Origin: Polytrichum commune
Lineage: Eukaryota > Streptophyta > Polytrichopsida > Polytrichales > Polytrichaceae
Direction: 5' to 3'
DNA length: 64,000 bases
NCBI GenBank assembly: GCA_950295325.1
Contig: OX485804.1
Span: 10,666,001-10,730,000, forward strand
Part shown: piece after piece, positions 35,549-50,067 of the stretch
Layout: every line of letters starts with the position of its first letter
Position numbering within the stretch: the stretch's first letter is position 1
Position numbers and translations under genes: made by a program
The notes under the pieces: generated by a model
Told to the model about the DNA's origin: nothing
Databases searched by the model: none
Seen by the model: the letters and a program-made list of their open reading frames with translations, nothing else

Positions 35549-38500
35549 TACTCATGTTACTTTTTACGTGGCGGTTGGCAATATGGCATGTTTTAAAGGC
35601 TTGGCCTCCCCTCAAAGTGGGCACACATTCCTTGGTTCTTAATGCATTTGGCATTGGCTTCTTGGCCTTTTGTTTCAAAAAAGAAGAAGAGAACAAAACC
35701 AACTACTCATATCAAATGGACACCTATATTCGAGTGGCACATAAATAGGTGGCAATTCAATATTGTCCACAAAAAGGGCACCCATCTTGAATATATTGGA
35801 CCATGTGCTCAAAAGATGTTAACCGTTCTATGTTCAATAGTCAACATAATAGAGGGAGACTTAATGAGACCAACTTGGCAATGAAGAGACTCTTTACTTT
35901 GATAAATAATAAGATATTCATTCGAGTTCCAAATTCATGAGAAAAATGGGTGCATGCATGATCTGCTCATCATCTTGCAAAGACTGTGTGTTTCATATCG
36001 TCCAAGAAGTGGGCGGGAGAGGCAATTTAGGATTTAAATATCTAGATGTATGCATGAGTTTTGGACAGTTCCAATCGCCCACATGATTGCAAAACTACAC
36101 AAATGTGGTGGTTGGCAAACATGAAATACAAATATTCAAAATTTTGGTCGTTGTGTTGTTGCTTTTGTTGTTGTTGTTTGATGTTTTTGTCCCCACAAGT
36201 GCACATCCCTTATTACTTATGGACAAATGGTTTGTCCAAATACACTTAAATGTCAATTCAAATGTGTATGTTGAAGGTTTGTTTACATTTCCGTGATGTG
36301 AATTGCATGTGTAACTTCCACCTCTTAGATAACGTTGCACGCCCACCATGTCCAAATATTGTTTTTGATTTTTTGATATTTTTATACTATCGTCGGCTAT
36401 TTGAGCTTTGTAAGGCAAGATGGCATGTTTGTCTAGAAGTACACCAACATAATCTTTATTGCTCACCAACTATGGTAAAGGAGGTCCCCCTTTGTAGACC
36501 TTAGTTGGAGAAATCCCAACCATGGCCTTGGCTTGGAGAGGTCTTTACCATAAAATCGGTGGACAACAAGAGATTTTAGTTGTAAACACATGGACAAGCA
36601 TAATATTATACACTTCAAAGCCTCAAAAGATGACAATAACATGAAAACCATTAGGGAATGGTGGGCTCACTTGTAAGAGTTGATTGTCACAACGATCAAT
36701 AGGCCTAGAAGGATGTATTTACAACACATGTCTTCAAAATCGGAGGTTGATTGAAGTTTTTCCATTGAGGATTTGATGTCCCTTGTTGACATGTGAGACG
36801 CGCCTAAAATCTCACCTCTCTTGTATTTTAATGACAACTATCATGTGTGGTCCACTATCTTTGTCCCAATTCATAGCAAATCGTGAAAGGATGTGAACAT
36901 TGTATAGTCCATCATGCACCTTTGTCCTTGACCATTTGGAGCTTTCCAACAATTCCCAAATATCCCTTTGTGAACCTAGGGCCAAGAGAACGCCACCAAA
37001 AACAAGAATGCAAACAATCTTCCACGTTCTTGTTGAAACCTTTCAAAGCTCTTGGAACTCAAATCAAGTCTCTTTATATTGTTCGGATACGGTGCATCCA
37101 CATAATCGTATTTTAAACCAATCCCATGACGCCCGGAAGCAACCAAAAAAATGAGCAATATGTCTTTGGTTCTTAAACGAGAGATGAGAGTTTGCAATTC
37201 TAACACCTACATACTACATGCATGAAAACCATAGTTCTATTGATATATGGGATTAGGATCATTGCACATATAGAAACCCAACACTTCAAGATCTTGATTT
37301 TGCAAAAAGTGTGTATGCGTGGGGGTGGGGGTGGGGGGTTAAATGTGGAATCATGATTTCATATTTGCATATTTTTGAGGGGAATACTTTATTGATCCAA
37401 CCATATGAGCACATGTCAGTCAATATAGTTAGTGTCCCAAATTTCACAATTTTGTACTCTATGTTTCATCCATCGTATGTGCCTTATGGTAGGACAATGG
37501 TGTCCCATAATATAGCGGTTAAACCCTAAAACCCATGTCGACGTCAAAAATGGTCAGTTCAAGGCGTCGAGATTGCCTCAACGTCATGTACACACTTTAA
37601 TGTTCGAAGTTGGTTTCTATTTTTGATCACTTACAATCACAAAACCAATCATCAAGGAGGCTCCCATTCAATTGGGACATTGGTGTCCCGCCATAAGGTT
37701 CATATGAGGGACAAAGGTTATTATGATTAAATCAAATGTCCATGGTATTTTTTAATTGAAATTTGTTTGACTTAGATTGATGCTTCTATTGATATTGAAT
37801 ATTAGAGAAGTTTAGCTATATAAGTAAAATTAGAGTTTGACAATAAATCTTAGAGATGTATGAAGTTATGGTATACAAAACCATATCAGAGGGAAGAACA
37901 CATACGGAAGTTAAGGTTATCTATTTTGTTTGATGATCCTTGAACTATTCGTATATTTTGCAAAAGTGTCATTGATTGGCATAAATTGTAATAATCGATT
38001 GTTAATCATTTATTGATTACTTTTACTTATAGAAATATATTCACTTTTATACATCATTAGTTTGTACATTGGCCATGTTTGTAGATATAATGAATCAAAA
38101 TTTGTCAAGAAAGTTATTGGTTATGTATGACTTGGTCTTTTACATAGAATCCATCACCGAAAGATGGCAATAGCCTACAAGTGAAGTGACTCACCACTTA
38201 GCCTCCAATCGAGGCTAGCATTTCTATCTATCTCTCTAGTTAAAATCAACTATAATTGTAATATATGACCTCGGGAAAAAGAAAAGAAAAAATTATTACT
38301 ATGAATTATTCCACTAGTGCATTATAACAAGCTTGAGATGTTCTAAAAAACAAAGATGTCATGAAAAAACAACCCACAATTGAGTTTTTATTTTATTTTA
38401 TTAAATGTTTGTATTAAACAAATTAGATAGATTTAATTATTTTGCAGACAATGAAATCAATTCTCATGCGATGATTCAAATGTGGATGTCTTGATATGGA

Positions 38501-41198
38501 ATTGAAAGTATTGCCCAATACATTTACATACATTTTATAATTTCATCCAAAGCTCTCCCTAAACCATGGAGGGTTTGAACTACAATTGATTGGATAAGTT
38601 AGAGCATCCCTTTTTTTTGGATTGTAAAAACACGAATCTTGAAACAACGTACAATATATTTCCTCCATGCAGTTTTATGTGACCATCTCTCATTGTTTGT
38701 AGCTTGTGATTAATCCGACATCGTACCATTCAAAATAATACAATTCCACAATTGGGAGGAGTGTTGTTGAGGATGTCCTCTATGGTCATATTATCTCACT
38801 TGATTTTTCAAAAGTTATAAGTAGTTTGCATTATGGAGTCTTGGACATGTTGAGTAGTCTTTCAACACCTAACATTTGACATGTCAACCAACAAACACAA
38901 TCATATAGACAACCGTGTAGGTAGTTCTAAAAGCATCATTTTATTGTCGAGTGTATAATATCACCAATATTGAGTTAATTAAAAAAATCACTTTCTTGAT
39001 AGCAAACAAAACGATTTCTCAATACCAAATTGTTCTCTACCAAAAAAAATGTATGGAAAAAACGACAAGGTTTGATAGTTATTTGTGGATAACCCGAAAT
39101 TATCACATGGATTTCCGTGTTCAGGTGGTGGACTTCTCAAAACCAACATATGTTTATTGTGCAACATTGTAGGGTGTTGGTTTTGGGTGGCCTAATTTTT
39201 CTGGCATGCTCTAGGCCTTCAATAATTTGTGCATTGATTATTCAACATTATTTGATGCGCTTTGGTTCAACAATGCAATGTGAGATTCTATACGATCTAA
39301 ATCAATGTGGTCACAACATGTCAACTTGTTTACCTTTTACCACATGGCACAATATCTACATGCATAATGGACAACAGGGTCATTAAAAAAGTTAGAGGGT
39401 GAATGTGATGTGAGTTTCCAAATAACCAAGTTGATTGTTTAACCAAAATGTGACATAAATTGGGAATTCTTAGTTAAAATGTTGACTTTGACAAGTCAAT
39501 GAGAAATTCCCAGTGAGAAAATATAGATTGTCGTGGATTCCAAGTACGTCGTGTCATCCATTGAGACCTTTGAGACCAAAGTTTAGACAAGAAACTTCTC
39601 TCAATTTCTTTGACTATGAGGAATGAGGGCCTACAAGTCCCAACCATCTTTCAAGTTTAGGATTGTGTGACCATGTTAATCAATAATTGGTTAACCCATA
39701 TAGGTCGAGAAGGATTTTGTTGAATATATTTTTCTTTGGGTAGTTACTTATTTTTCATCATACCAACTTACACATGTACATTGCAATCTTTTGATTTGGA
39801 ACACATGGATGACTAGAATTGTGTGTAAACAATCCCAAATTCACAAAGATGCTTGCGTACAGACAAATCCACCATAAGAGGTTCAAAGTGTCTTCAACAA
39901 GTTATTGAATTGGACCATGCCTTTTAAAACAATTTAGGGAAGATTGCGCTTTAGTTTTTAGAGGCACCAAATTGCCTACGCTTTGGAGAACTTTTTGGCC
40001 AACTCTACAGTAGACAACCCTTATTTGGTTACTTTTCTTATTTGAGTAGTATGTGGTTTAGCGCAGCTCCAAGAACATATACCAAACACACTTTTTAGAT
40101 TTTTTTGTACAATCCAAAAATAGATTGGATTGTATGCTCAAAACACAACAATCAATCTAGGCTCAACGATTCACATAATCAGAGGGGGCCCATACGACCA
40201 TTTCCTTTATTTAGGGGAAAGGGGAGGGGGGGAGGGGGGGAGGGGAAACAACCTTTCAAGACCCATCCACCTTAATGCATGAGACTTGTTGGTTTTTATC
40301 AATTACGATTCCAAGGTAACTTAATTCCTTCTCCCCCTTGTTCTCCTACCCGCGTGTCCGCACCGTTATGCAAATGCCAAGTACCCGAAACTTGAGAATT
40401 GGAATTAAGGTGCCAAACATTCATAGCACCTTTGTAGACGACACGTGTTATTGGGACAAGCCAACAATAAGAGAAGGCCAATGACATCCACACACTACTA
40501 TCAAGCATGAATGATGATGGGAATGGTATTATAATATTAGCATGTTAATGGGAGCAACCACGTCCTCATTGGAAGAGGGAGCACAAAAATAGTGGGCCTC
40601 TTGTAAATGGTATCTTACAATGAAGTTTGGGATTGTGTGCAATTGGACTTTTGTGGGTGGAGTTGGACACGGACCGTATCGTGATGGAACCCTTTAAAGC
40701 ACTATAGTCACAATGAGTACAAAGGCATCTCCATTGCCACTACCCAAACTCCCATTCTCACTCCAAAGTGGTGGTCGGGGGCTTTGAAAACTTCCATCAT
40801 GCTACAATTTCAATATTGCTACTTTATACGTGATAATAGAATATCGAAATGTGTAGGAATGTAATGTATGTGTGTGCGTGAAAGAGAAGGTGTGTGTTCT
40901 AAGATCAACAAAGAAATTTATGTGCATGTAGGATATTATTGTGGCACCTTCATGGATTTGATCTAACAAGGCTTGACATATCTTGTGTGAAACCCTAGGT
41001 TAACTCATGCCATTGCTTAGAGTTTCCAAGTGTTCTAGCTCTACAATGATATGTTCAAGTGTAAGTGGACACTTCTCTCTCTAAATTCAAATTCCACGTC
41101 ATCTTCTCATATTTTCCCCTTGAAGCACATCACAACACGTGACACTTTTTGGAGAAATCACAATCAATTTATGTCTAATTTGATCCACATGTAGGGTA
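35549..41198. other. Long gene-free stretch
   Basis: No supportable gene, RNA or intact element was found. A retroposon-like 3' block with an A-rich tail lies at about 35565-35700 (compare 1580-1745). G-rich tracts lie at about 37320-37336 and 40220-40243. Frames such as 36095-36469 (minus) and 38951-39172 (plus) carry no known motif. Confidence 0.35.
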
Positions 41199-41418
41199 CA
41201 CTAAATATGATATTTAGTGTGACTTACTGTTCGGAGTTACATGTTCCTCTATATTTTTACTATTAATATACTTTTTTTTTACCAAGTAAAGATGTTGATG
41301 TTCTATAGTGTCCAAACAACTAGTTCGACCATGGTTGGTAAAGCATGAGATGCACAATAGATAGTTGTAGCACTGCATAATTCCAAATAGTAAGTCACAC
41401 TAAATATCATATTTAGTG
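41199..41418. mobile_element. TA-site MITE with palindromic ends, 220 bp
   Basis: It is flanked by TA (41197-41198 and 41419-41420). Each end is a perfect palindrome: CACTAAATAT, a single base, then ATATTTAGTG. The inverted match continues inward (TGACTTACTGTTCGGAGTTA against the complement of TAATTCCAAATAGTAAGTCA). It is the best-preserved short copy of the family. Confidence 0.85.
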
Positions 41419-41739
41419 TACCGAATGTGGGACCAAGCCATTGGAATGCTATCCATTATATCATGGGTGAATTCTCTTAATACCTATCATAGGGGAGGAC
41501 AAAGATGACAAAAGCCAACATAATGCATGAATATGTATAATATTTTAGTGAGACATAAGTCCTTGGTTGTGGTTAGAGACCCCAATTTAGTATAGTAGGA
41601 TCCAATAAGAACAAATTAACAACATGCCTAAGAGGGCCATGTTTTACCGCACCCCTTGTAGATGGTGTAGTTATGAACCGATATTCCAGTTCTACTTGTC
41701 TTATTTATTATTTATTTATTATTTATTCCTAAAATTTTG

Positions 41740-41890
41740 GTTGTTCACAAGTACCATAGAGGGATCTCTAATCTGACCAAAACAACAATAATCCTTCAAT
41801 TAATGCCACGTGTCATGTTCACATGGGTTGAAACCCATTTGTATCCCACATGGAAATTAAATTCTAGCACTGGTAGAAATAAAGTAAAGT
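41740..41890 (+). repeat. GCCACGTGTCATG dispersed repeat, copy
   Basis: ATGCCACGTGTCATGTTCAC, CATTTGTATCCCACATGGAA and a TTCTAGCACTGGTAGAAATA block match 20400-20500 in order and spacing. The copy is diverged. Confidence 0.55.
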
Positions 41891-42476
41891 TTCCTCTACA
41901 GTATTTAAATACGTTTACAACTTCTCCACAAAGCTTAAACTATATGTAATCCAAATTATGGGGTGAAAAATGATGACGAGGTAAAGTTTGCAATGTTTGA
42001 AGTCCCATAAGGACCTTTGAGCCTTTTAAGTATTGTCATAAGAAATTTTAGCATTGGATTGCTTTCCATATTGTTCCTAGATGAAAACTTTGTGAACCTT
42101 CAATGCAAATCAATTGAAGCATTGAGTAGATATTGTTTCAAGAATGGAACATCGAACAACTTCTCTTGATTAAAGAATGTCATCTCTAGCTCAACATAAA
42201 CGTGCCTTACTTATGATGTATTTGAATTGAATGTGAGGGTCGTCATCTAACATCGGCTTTAAAGAGAAAGAAGACTATCGTGCACTACTTATATCAATGA
42301 TATAACATAACAAAGAATTTTGTGATTTTATTTTTTTCCTTGGACTTCAAGTGTCATTTTGAATTTCGTGCGACAATGAGGTGATTTGTTCAACAAACTT
42401 CTCGTGATGTCAAGGAAAGTTCACCCCACCCCCACCTCCACAATCAAAATACATAATAAAGAACTACACCGTGTAA
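41891..42476. other. Gene-free stretch
   Basis: Nothing recognisable apart from a C-rich patch at about 42424-42438. Confidence 0.4.
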
Positions 42477-43002
42477 GGTGTTTAGTGTCCCATGCGTAAT
42501 AGTGTCACTTACCCTATTTTTCTGACGCATGCTAGGTCATATTGATAATAAACAAATTCATCACTAGTGTTACCTCATGACACTTGGCGTTCAATTGCAC
42601 TTACTAATATCTCAGCACGAGTATGTTTAATAATGTTATGAGGTGCATGCCTATGTTACACATGGTCTACCAATTGACTGAAGTATACACAAATGACATT
42701 TTCCATTAGTATGTTCAAGAATATCCTCCTCTTGCATAATAAAATGTAAACACATGACACTTGCCATTAGTACGCTCAAAAATATCTTCTTCTTGCATAC
42801 TACAATGCAAGACTATCATCTAAAATATCCCAGTTTGCTAATCTAAATGTCATATTGTAGATATTTCTCATGTAAAGAAGTAACTTATGTTGACAAATGA
42901 AATCATATTGGTATTTAGTGAGTGTGACACTTTGAAACCTCCAGGCATCTAGTTTAGGCCCTTTGCAAATAGTGTACGTGACACTAAATACCCTAAATGG
43001 TG
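42477..43002. mobile_element. TA-site MITE (TTAGTGTCAC family), about 525 bp
   Basis: The left end CACCGTGTAAGGTGTTTAGT and the complement of the right end CACCATTTAGGGTATTTAGT are inverted, with TA on both outer sides (42475-42476 and 43003-43004). The interior holds two diverged direct repeats around ATATCCTCCTCTTGCATAAT and ATATCTTCTTCTTGCATACT. No coding. Confidence 0.75.
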
Positions 43003-43345
43003 TAGATATGCACATCTCAACCTCAATAAAGCAAACGCAAATGAAATGTTATCGGTTCATTATTTAAGCTCATTCTTGTTCTTACAATTCCCATCACAAA
43101 TCTAGGTGCAAAAGAGTACACGACACACTCTACAACATTATCACATATTCTCACGGTCCAATAATTATGACCTACCATGGATTTGGGAGCCTAATGCTTT
43201 GTTTTTATCAAGATCGCAAGAAAATGAAATGGTGACAATCATTGGAGTGATGAAGCACACATGAATACGATAGTATAATTCCATCCAAGGATGCACATTT
43301 TCAACCATTCTTGAATGCTTTTGAGGATTTTTCCTTACAATGTTA

Positions 43346-43706
43346 TACACTCAAAACTCCATAATATCAACCTCCTTAATGTCACTCCTTTTGTTATCTA
43401 CCGAAACCCTAGGAAACATATGTTCTCAATTTGAATCTCACTCTTTGTTGTCACATTTCCCTCCCATATATCATGGGTTTTGACAATAAAATAATCACCC
43501 AAAATTTCAAACCACGCGCTCGCATGCATCACCATGTCATCATTGTAACTATTGCCGTTATTGCAACGTTGACTCTATGTTATTCCATAATGTCACATCC
43601 TACACTACTTCCCTCGTATCAAGCATCCATATTAACACTACAAAATTCCTTAATATCACGTGCTCTTTGGTTACCACAAGCTTCACATTAGAGAGTTTAG
43701 AATGTA
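43346..43706. mobile_element. MITE with CACTCTAAACTCC ends, copy 2
   Basis: It starts TACACTCAAAACTCCATAAT and ends GAGAGTTTAGAATGTA. The interior matches 31995-32356 throughout in the same orientation and length (about 361 bp). Confidence 0.75.
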
Positions 43707-46700
43707 CATGAAGAAAGATGAAATGTTTTGGTTATTAGTTTCCTAGATTCTTACAACCCGGCCCCTTTGTTTTTTTGTTGTTGCCAAAAGCTATAGGGCC
43801 GGACTACCCTAAGCTGCGAATAAGGGTGACTATCATGATGATGCAAGTGTGAGATTTTTCTACATTTATCAAAGTAAGTTCAAAGGTGCATAGGTTTCTC
43901 ACGAGCTTGGAATCGATAAGTTAGTGTCAAAGACAACTTTGAAAGGAAAGCAAACACAAGATATTTTGGATTGTTCACCCTATAAAGGACAAAGGAAGTT
44001 GTCCTTAGCTTAGGAGGTTAACTATGTAGACCAACCTACCATGAATGCAACACTTGGCATATTCCTAACACCTTGTTGTAGGACAAGGGGATTCATTCAT
44101 GGTGTCGAGTTTGTGGTAGGCATGTGAGTTGAAGGTGAATATGCTAGGAAATATCATTTCTTTTAACAAACTATACTTATAGTCCACCCACATCTACTGG
44201 TGCAGGTCACTAGCAAACGGGTGCTACCAACACCGATTACATCTAGTGGCTCCCACTGGTCAAATTGGAGCTCAAAGTGGTCCTCGCTGGTAGGAGCCAT
44301 TCGTTGATCACCCATGCCAACAAACGTGGGCATCCTATTGGAAAACAACATTAGAAGTTCCAAAATTCCTTATTGAGTTGTAGCTAGGATAAATAAGCCG
44401 TACGTTTATAAGGGATAGTTCTTAACCCCCCTCCCCCCCCCCCAAATATGGTTTAAATGAGTCCCAAGCCATTCATCTCATAGCAAATGCACATTGCAAT
44501 CTTCCGGTTGCCAATAAGTGCCTAACCACCACATTTTAACTTTGTTGACCAAGATCCAATTGGAAACAAATGGCAAATGGGAATTTGATGTTTTTCTTTA
44601 CTATTCCACTACAAGCATAAGAGTCACGGGCTAGCTATTAACTTGTGCCATTGAGAATTTGTCCTATGCCACTAGAAAATATGTAATTCTATAACAATGC
44701 TAAACCTGCACAATGATGTCACCATGCATGACAAATACCTAAGGCTCATATGTTGGTAGTGTCTGATTCAATAGAATCCATATGACCAGGGCATGTAACG
44801 ATACCATGTTCACGCGTGTGATCACCACAAACATATGCATCATGGGCAATTGACACGTGTCATTAGAGAATTGCCTTGCATCACTGTAATAAGTCTATAA
44901 ATCTACCAAAGTGGTAGATTTGCATATTTTCTTTTATTGGCACAGGTATATCACCTAGAACTCATATGTAGGTATTGATTTGGCAACATTACAACCTCCC
45001 CTTTCTTTTCTCCTAGTACATAAATTTGATATGTGTTGTTGTTGAGCGGGTAGGGCACGGATCCAAAAGTACCTATGTTTACAATCTAATAGATATGCAT
45101 GTTTCTATGACATGTGTGCAACATGTGGATTGTCAGATGTCTCACCATCTTTGTGTAGTTGGATTTGCATTTAGAACATACTTTGTTCATGCATGGTCCA
45201 CTTTGGGATGTTGGGCATCAGAGAGTGACTTAGGTGATGGAAACATGTGTAAAACACATTGAGAAGTCTGTAGTATGTGGTCATGTGTAACTAAGGCTAG
45301 AGATTGTGAAAGCAAACACTTGCAAGAGACGTGAAGAGAGTTCATAGGATTCAATTTGTATTTTGGACAATTCAAATTCAAATTTCTATGTGGTCTAGAA
45401 CCCAAAAAAGAATAAATTCTTACAATCCCAATAGTTGTAGAACACATACGAACTCCAACAAATTTTCACTTTAAAAAAAGAATGCTAACCTTAATAGAAC
45501 TTAAGATGTTTGGAGTTTTTGAAATATGACCACACACATATGAGTTAAATAAAATTTATTTAAAAAAACAAAAAAACAAAGTGTGGTAGTCACTTTGAGT
45601 TGTAGGAGTTACACATGGTCACAAAATACATTGTATGGGACATATGTCTATTCACAAGCTAGAATATCCTAGCATGCGGACACCCCTACCCAAAACCCCT
45701 TTCCTAGGAACCACTTAATCGTTATCCCCACATTGCTATAAAATTGTTCCCTAAGCTCCGGCCACGTTACGAGAAGATTATTGTCCTTGACCTTTGCCAC
45801 ATGATGAAGAACAAAGCGAGTTGGAATTGCAAGCTCACATTACCTTAGAATTCCAAACTTGTATTGGGCATTCCATAAATTCCTTTGAGGTGTTTAGCAT
45901 CTGGCTTCAAAATTACATTTAGTTCATATTTTTATTACAGTAAATCCAATAAACCAAAACATCCAATGAAATATGGATTTGAAAACAAAAAAAGAAACAA
46001 AGAAAACCAACCACAACATTTTCAACAACATTTAGTGTTTGGTTTTTATTCATTGTATAACAATGTCCTCTTTGGTTGCAAGTTGTAAATTCAGATCGAG
46101 TATGCTTATTTTATAGCTAAAGTCCATCAACATCTACCTAACTTGATTGTTTGAAAACAAACATGGTGACATTGTTAAAGAATGTTTAAAAAAAATATCA
46201 ATGAAGGATTTGAGCCAAATTTTAATACATCAAAATAATGGAATTCTACAATAATCGTTAGAGCATGGGGTGCTTCAACAACTTTTTATTTGTGTTAGGA
46301 ATAGGCCTCTCCACCTTATATTTATATAATTGTACCCAATTGTGGCTAGACCTAGCCAAGGCTAGCCCAAGTCGGGATGGGAATGGAACAACATCCCAAG
46401 CAAATAATGAAAGAGTTGGGATTGAAAAGATGGAGGCCGGCCAACTTCAAGTACTACTTGTAGTACAATACTAGCCTATATGGTGCTCCATTTCCTAGCA
46501 CTTAAGTTATATGGCTTATGAGCCGTTTCCTTAACCTAATCCCTCAACATTGGAGGGTCTTGGGATTAGAAGAAAAAAGAAAGAAAAAAAGGTTAAAAAT
46601 TTGAGGGTTAATATATGTCAAGGAGAAAACTTTTAAAAAGAAGGTTGGAATGAAATGATTAAAAAACACATTTGTACAGTTGGATTATGCATCCAAGTTT

Positions 46701-48909
46701 CCCACAAATGGTATAGTATTCTAAAGTGATTTTGGTCTAGAAATCCATCATAATTACAAATAACATTCGTTTCACTTGATATTCTGTGCATGTGCACACC
46801 GTGATGTATGTATCATGCCCTTCAAGGGATGCCATGGAAAGCTCATCATTTCCAATTTATCTTAGAGGATCGAGCCATGTGTATTACAATCTTATTCATT
46901 TTTAGAGAATTTCCAGTTGTTTTGAGATTCAACTTCTACCCCACATGTCTATTTCTATTCTCATATGATGTGCAAACTTTTGGCCTACAACAATATAATG
47001 TGTAATTGCCTTGATGTAATGGCTTACATTTGACGAGCCTCCGGCCATTCGTACTCACAAGGTACACTAGTTGGGTCTAGAAGTCTAGGAGATGGGCCCT
47101 TGTAAAAGCCTACTACTTAGTAGTCTATTGACACTTTCAAAAGAGAACCAATGGTCCTTTGCCCTCTTCACCCCCCTTTTTTTTAAGGCAAGCTCCTCCG
47201 TCCACTTGGTGGGTAATAAGTGCAAGATTGCTCTCTTCGTATGGCTCTCGCATCCATCAAGGTACAAATGGTCTTGTGTGGTAGCCCTACTATGAGTGGA
47301 AAATTTATGGTCATGAGTGTGTCACACTTTTGATGCATGTCCCCACCCAAACCCTAACCTCGAAATAGAGGAGAGGTCCACCCATCTATCATATGTGCAA
47401 TCTTTGAGAACACAACAACATGGCCTTCTCTTGTGTTTGTTCGCTGGCATGTTATTTCATTGATAAAAAAAAATCAGAAAAGAAGAAGAAGCAACAAATG
47501 AGCTATTCATTCAAAAGGAGAAACATATCGTCTGTGGGCACATAATAGTTAATCACCAAGAATAACATTGTTACAAAGCTTGATAAGGTTTGGTTTGCAA
47601 ATCATGTTGATTTTTGTTACTTCATTTTTATTATTACTTCTTGACATCACATAAGCCTGCTATATATTACATGTTTGCAGTGAAAAGTATCCAACAAATA
47701 AAATTTCACTTAAAAGGTACAATTTTATCAAAGTTATCGTGGATAGAAGATATAGGGTTTATTATTCAAGTTGATTAATATCAAGTATAACGTGATTACG
47801 TTAACTCGAGTTGGGGAAGAACTACTCTATGTATTGACATGGTGATCACATGGTTAACACATGCTCATGAGATGGGTGGGTTTACATATATAATGACTTC
47901 AAATGGTTTCTACAACACACATACATATCCATGTTCAAATGTATATAGTTGGAAATAAAAACCATTTAAAAAAAATCAATAAGGGGAACCATTCAATCAT
48001 TCAGTCAACTGCTAAACCCTAACTCCCATCGCTCACACATACATGGTCATAGAAAATCATGTGTCATGCCCACAAGGGAGCATGCTCAACCTCCAAGTGA
48101 TTTTGAGGACTTTGCATCCCCTACACTATCCATAATCATTTGTGGTTTGGTTTGCTATGGTTGGGAGTGAAGTGACATGGGCCACACATGGTTTGTCCAA
48201 GATTATGTATTGCAATCCCCAACACTCATGAGGCTTACTAGACGAAGCATATGAGTTTACACCCGAAGAGGTTGCAAATAACACTCAAAATTAGGACGAC
48301 TTGTGTAACGTGTTACAACTTATTCAAGCATTCAATGAATCCTATTGGGTCTGATTAACAAGGAGACAAGTTGATCGTCTCCAACGTGGTTGCTTGGACC
48401 CTCAAGAAGAACCACAATGCCGCATCTATAACAAGGAGAAACTTTCCTAAGGAATTTGTTATAGGACCTTCAAGAAAGGAGAATATCAGTCATATTTCAC
48501 AAACACTCATTGGATTGTCAATTGCGTTGGTTGCAATCAACTTGGTTAGACAATTGCTTGCAAGCATCTAGTTTCTAAACTAGACGACTATTGAGGAGCA
48601 ATTGCTCTGGGCATATGATTTTCAATGAGCAGGCGACTTCACCATGAACTACTTATTAGCAATGGACATTTTACCCTAAGGTAAGTTGTTTTGCGCCCCC
48701 CCCCCCCACCCCAATACGTGATGTTTTTGGGTCCAGTGTCACATCACCATCATAAGACACGACGGATATTGACGTCGGATCCATGGAATGTAATTGGTTT
48801 GCAACTTGTGCTTATCCACATGAGAACACCTCCAACCCATTACTATCTAGAACATAGTGGGTGAGGGGGCTACATGGAAACTCGGTCACTTTTGGATGGT
48901 TCTAACTTA
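43707..48909. other. Long gene-free stretch
   Basis: No supportable gene. A run of C lies at about 44429-44441 and another at 48697-48709. Frames at 45026-45262, 45187-45447 and 47085-47295 overlap on opposite strands and look like chance. No RNA gene was recognised. Confidence 0.35.
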
Positions 48910-49410
48910 GGGTTGCTTCACACATGAGACAAGAGCCGTGACCATGAAGTTATAAGAGCCCTAAAGAAATGTCCAAAGGTTGTCCCAAGACACTTCCAAA
49001 AATCATGTAGTGTGGTCATGGGGCCTCAAGTGTAGTGTGAAGTCATATATGACCGCTGCCCTCAACCTAACGCTATTCCAATGAAGTTCAATTCATGCAA
49101 GATCCTCGCACATAATGAAATATGATAACTCGACGGTTGTGGAATTTCGGAATGCCATGGTCTCCCGGTTGTGTGTTTGGCCTACCTCCAAGAGACGGTT
49201 TTTAAAAAGAGTCCAAGTGACCATTCGATGCCACGTGGGAATCCATGTAGACTATTACATCCGCCTTGCATTCACATACATGCTCCGTTGGTCCCTCAAG
49301 CGTAGTGTGAAGCGAACTTGGACCGGCTCCGCCTTTCCCACCAATGAGATGAGAGTTCTTTGCTTGAAGTCCCATGGTCACGGGCCCTCAGTCTCGCGTG
49401 AGAAGGGGCC
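48910..49410. mobile_element. PIF/Harbinger-like MITE, inverted relative to 32408-32896
   Basis: The left end GGGTTGCTTCACACATGAGA and the complement of the right end GGCCCCTTCTCACGCGAGAC are inverted. TTA precedes the element and TTTA follows. The interior (GCCATGGTCTCCCGGTTGTG, GGCCTACCTCC, TGGACCGGCTCCGCC) is the reverse complement of the copy at 32408-32896. The open frame 49115-49525 is a by-product of this repeat. Confidence 0.75.
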
Positions 49411-49759
49411 TTTAGCCAGGCATCCGGGATTCCATTTCTCCTCCCTCCTTTTCAAAAATAACAACACATACAGTATACAGTATATATGTGTATATATATA
49501 TATAAGCTTAGGACTTGAAGTTTAGAGGTGCGTGGTCATAGGGTAATAATAGGTGGGGGTGGGGTACAGCCAATGATTTGGCGGAATGGGCGCCGCTGAT
49601 TGGCTCTGATTACCTGGTGCAAATATAGAGCACAAAATCACAGAAAGAATGGGGCTGCGGAGATTTTGTATTTGGACTAATTTTATTTTTAGGCATCCCC
49701 CTTTCAAGGACACCCACCTCCCATTATTAGACGGAGCGCCTCGTATGTTGTATTTTTCT
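49411..49759. other. Gene-free stretch
   Basis: An (AT)n/(TG) patch lies at about 49484-49503. The minus-strand frame at 49522-49713 carries no known motif. Confidence 0.4.
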
Positions 49760-50028
49760 GGCCCTAAAGCAATGCCCCGGGAAGAACAATGAAATGGGAC
49801 CGCCTGCTAACTTACACCATGCGTCGTATTTAGTGTCACTCGTCGTTAGGAGCCATGTTGTGCTCTATAACGTTCTACAATAGATCTCATGGTTTTGTTG
49901 GCTCTGTCTGTAGGACAAAGACTATGCATCAACTTCGTCGTTTCAAGAGCAAATTTCCTAACTACTTTGCGTTCACACTTGGACGTTACTTGTTCTTGTT
50001 ATTTTTGGTCCACTTTATTTAATGTGGA

Positions 50029-50067
<39 letters not shown>

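Noticed and set aside
36095-36469. 124-codon minus-strand frame
   Set aside because: Asn/Thr-rich end from a TTG/GTT-rich patch, opposite-strand frames also open, no known motif.
49115-49525. 136-codon plus-strand frame
   Set aside because: It is made of the PIF-like MITE at 48910-49410 and flanking simple repeat.
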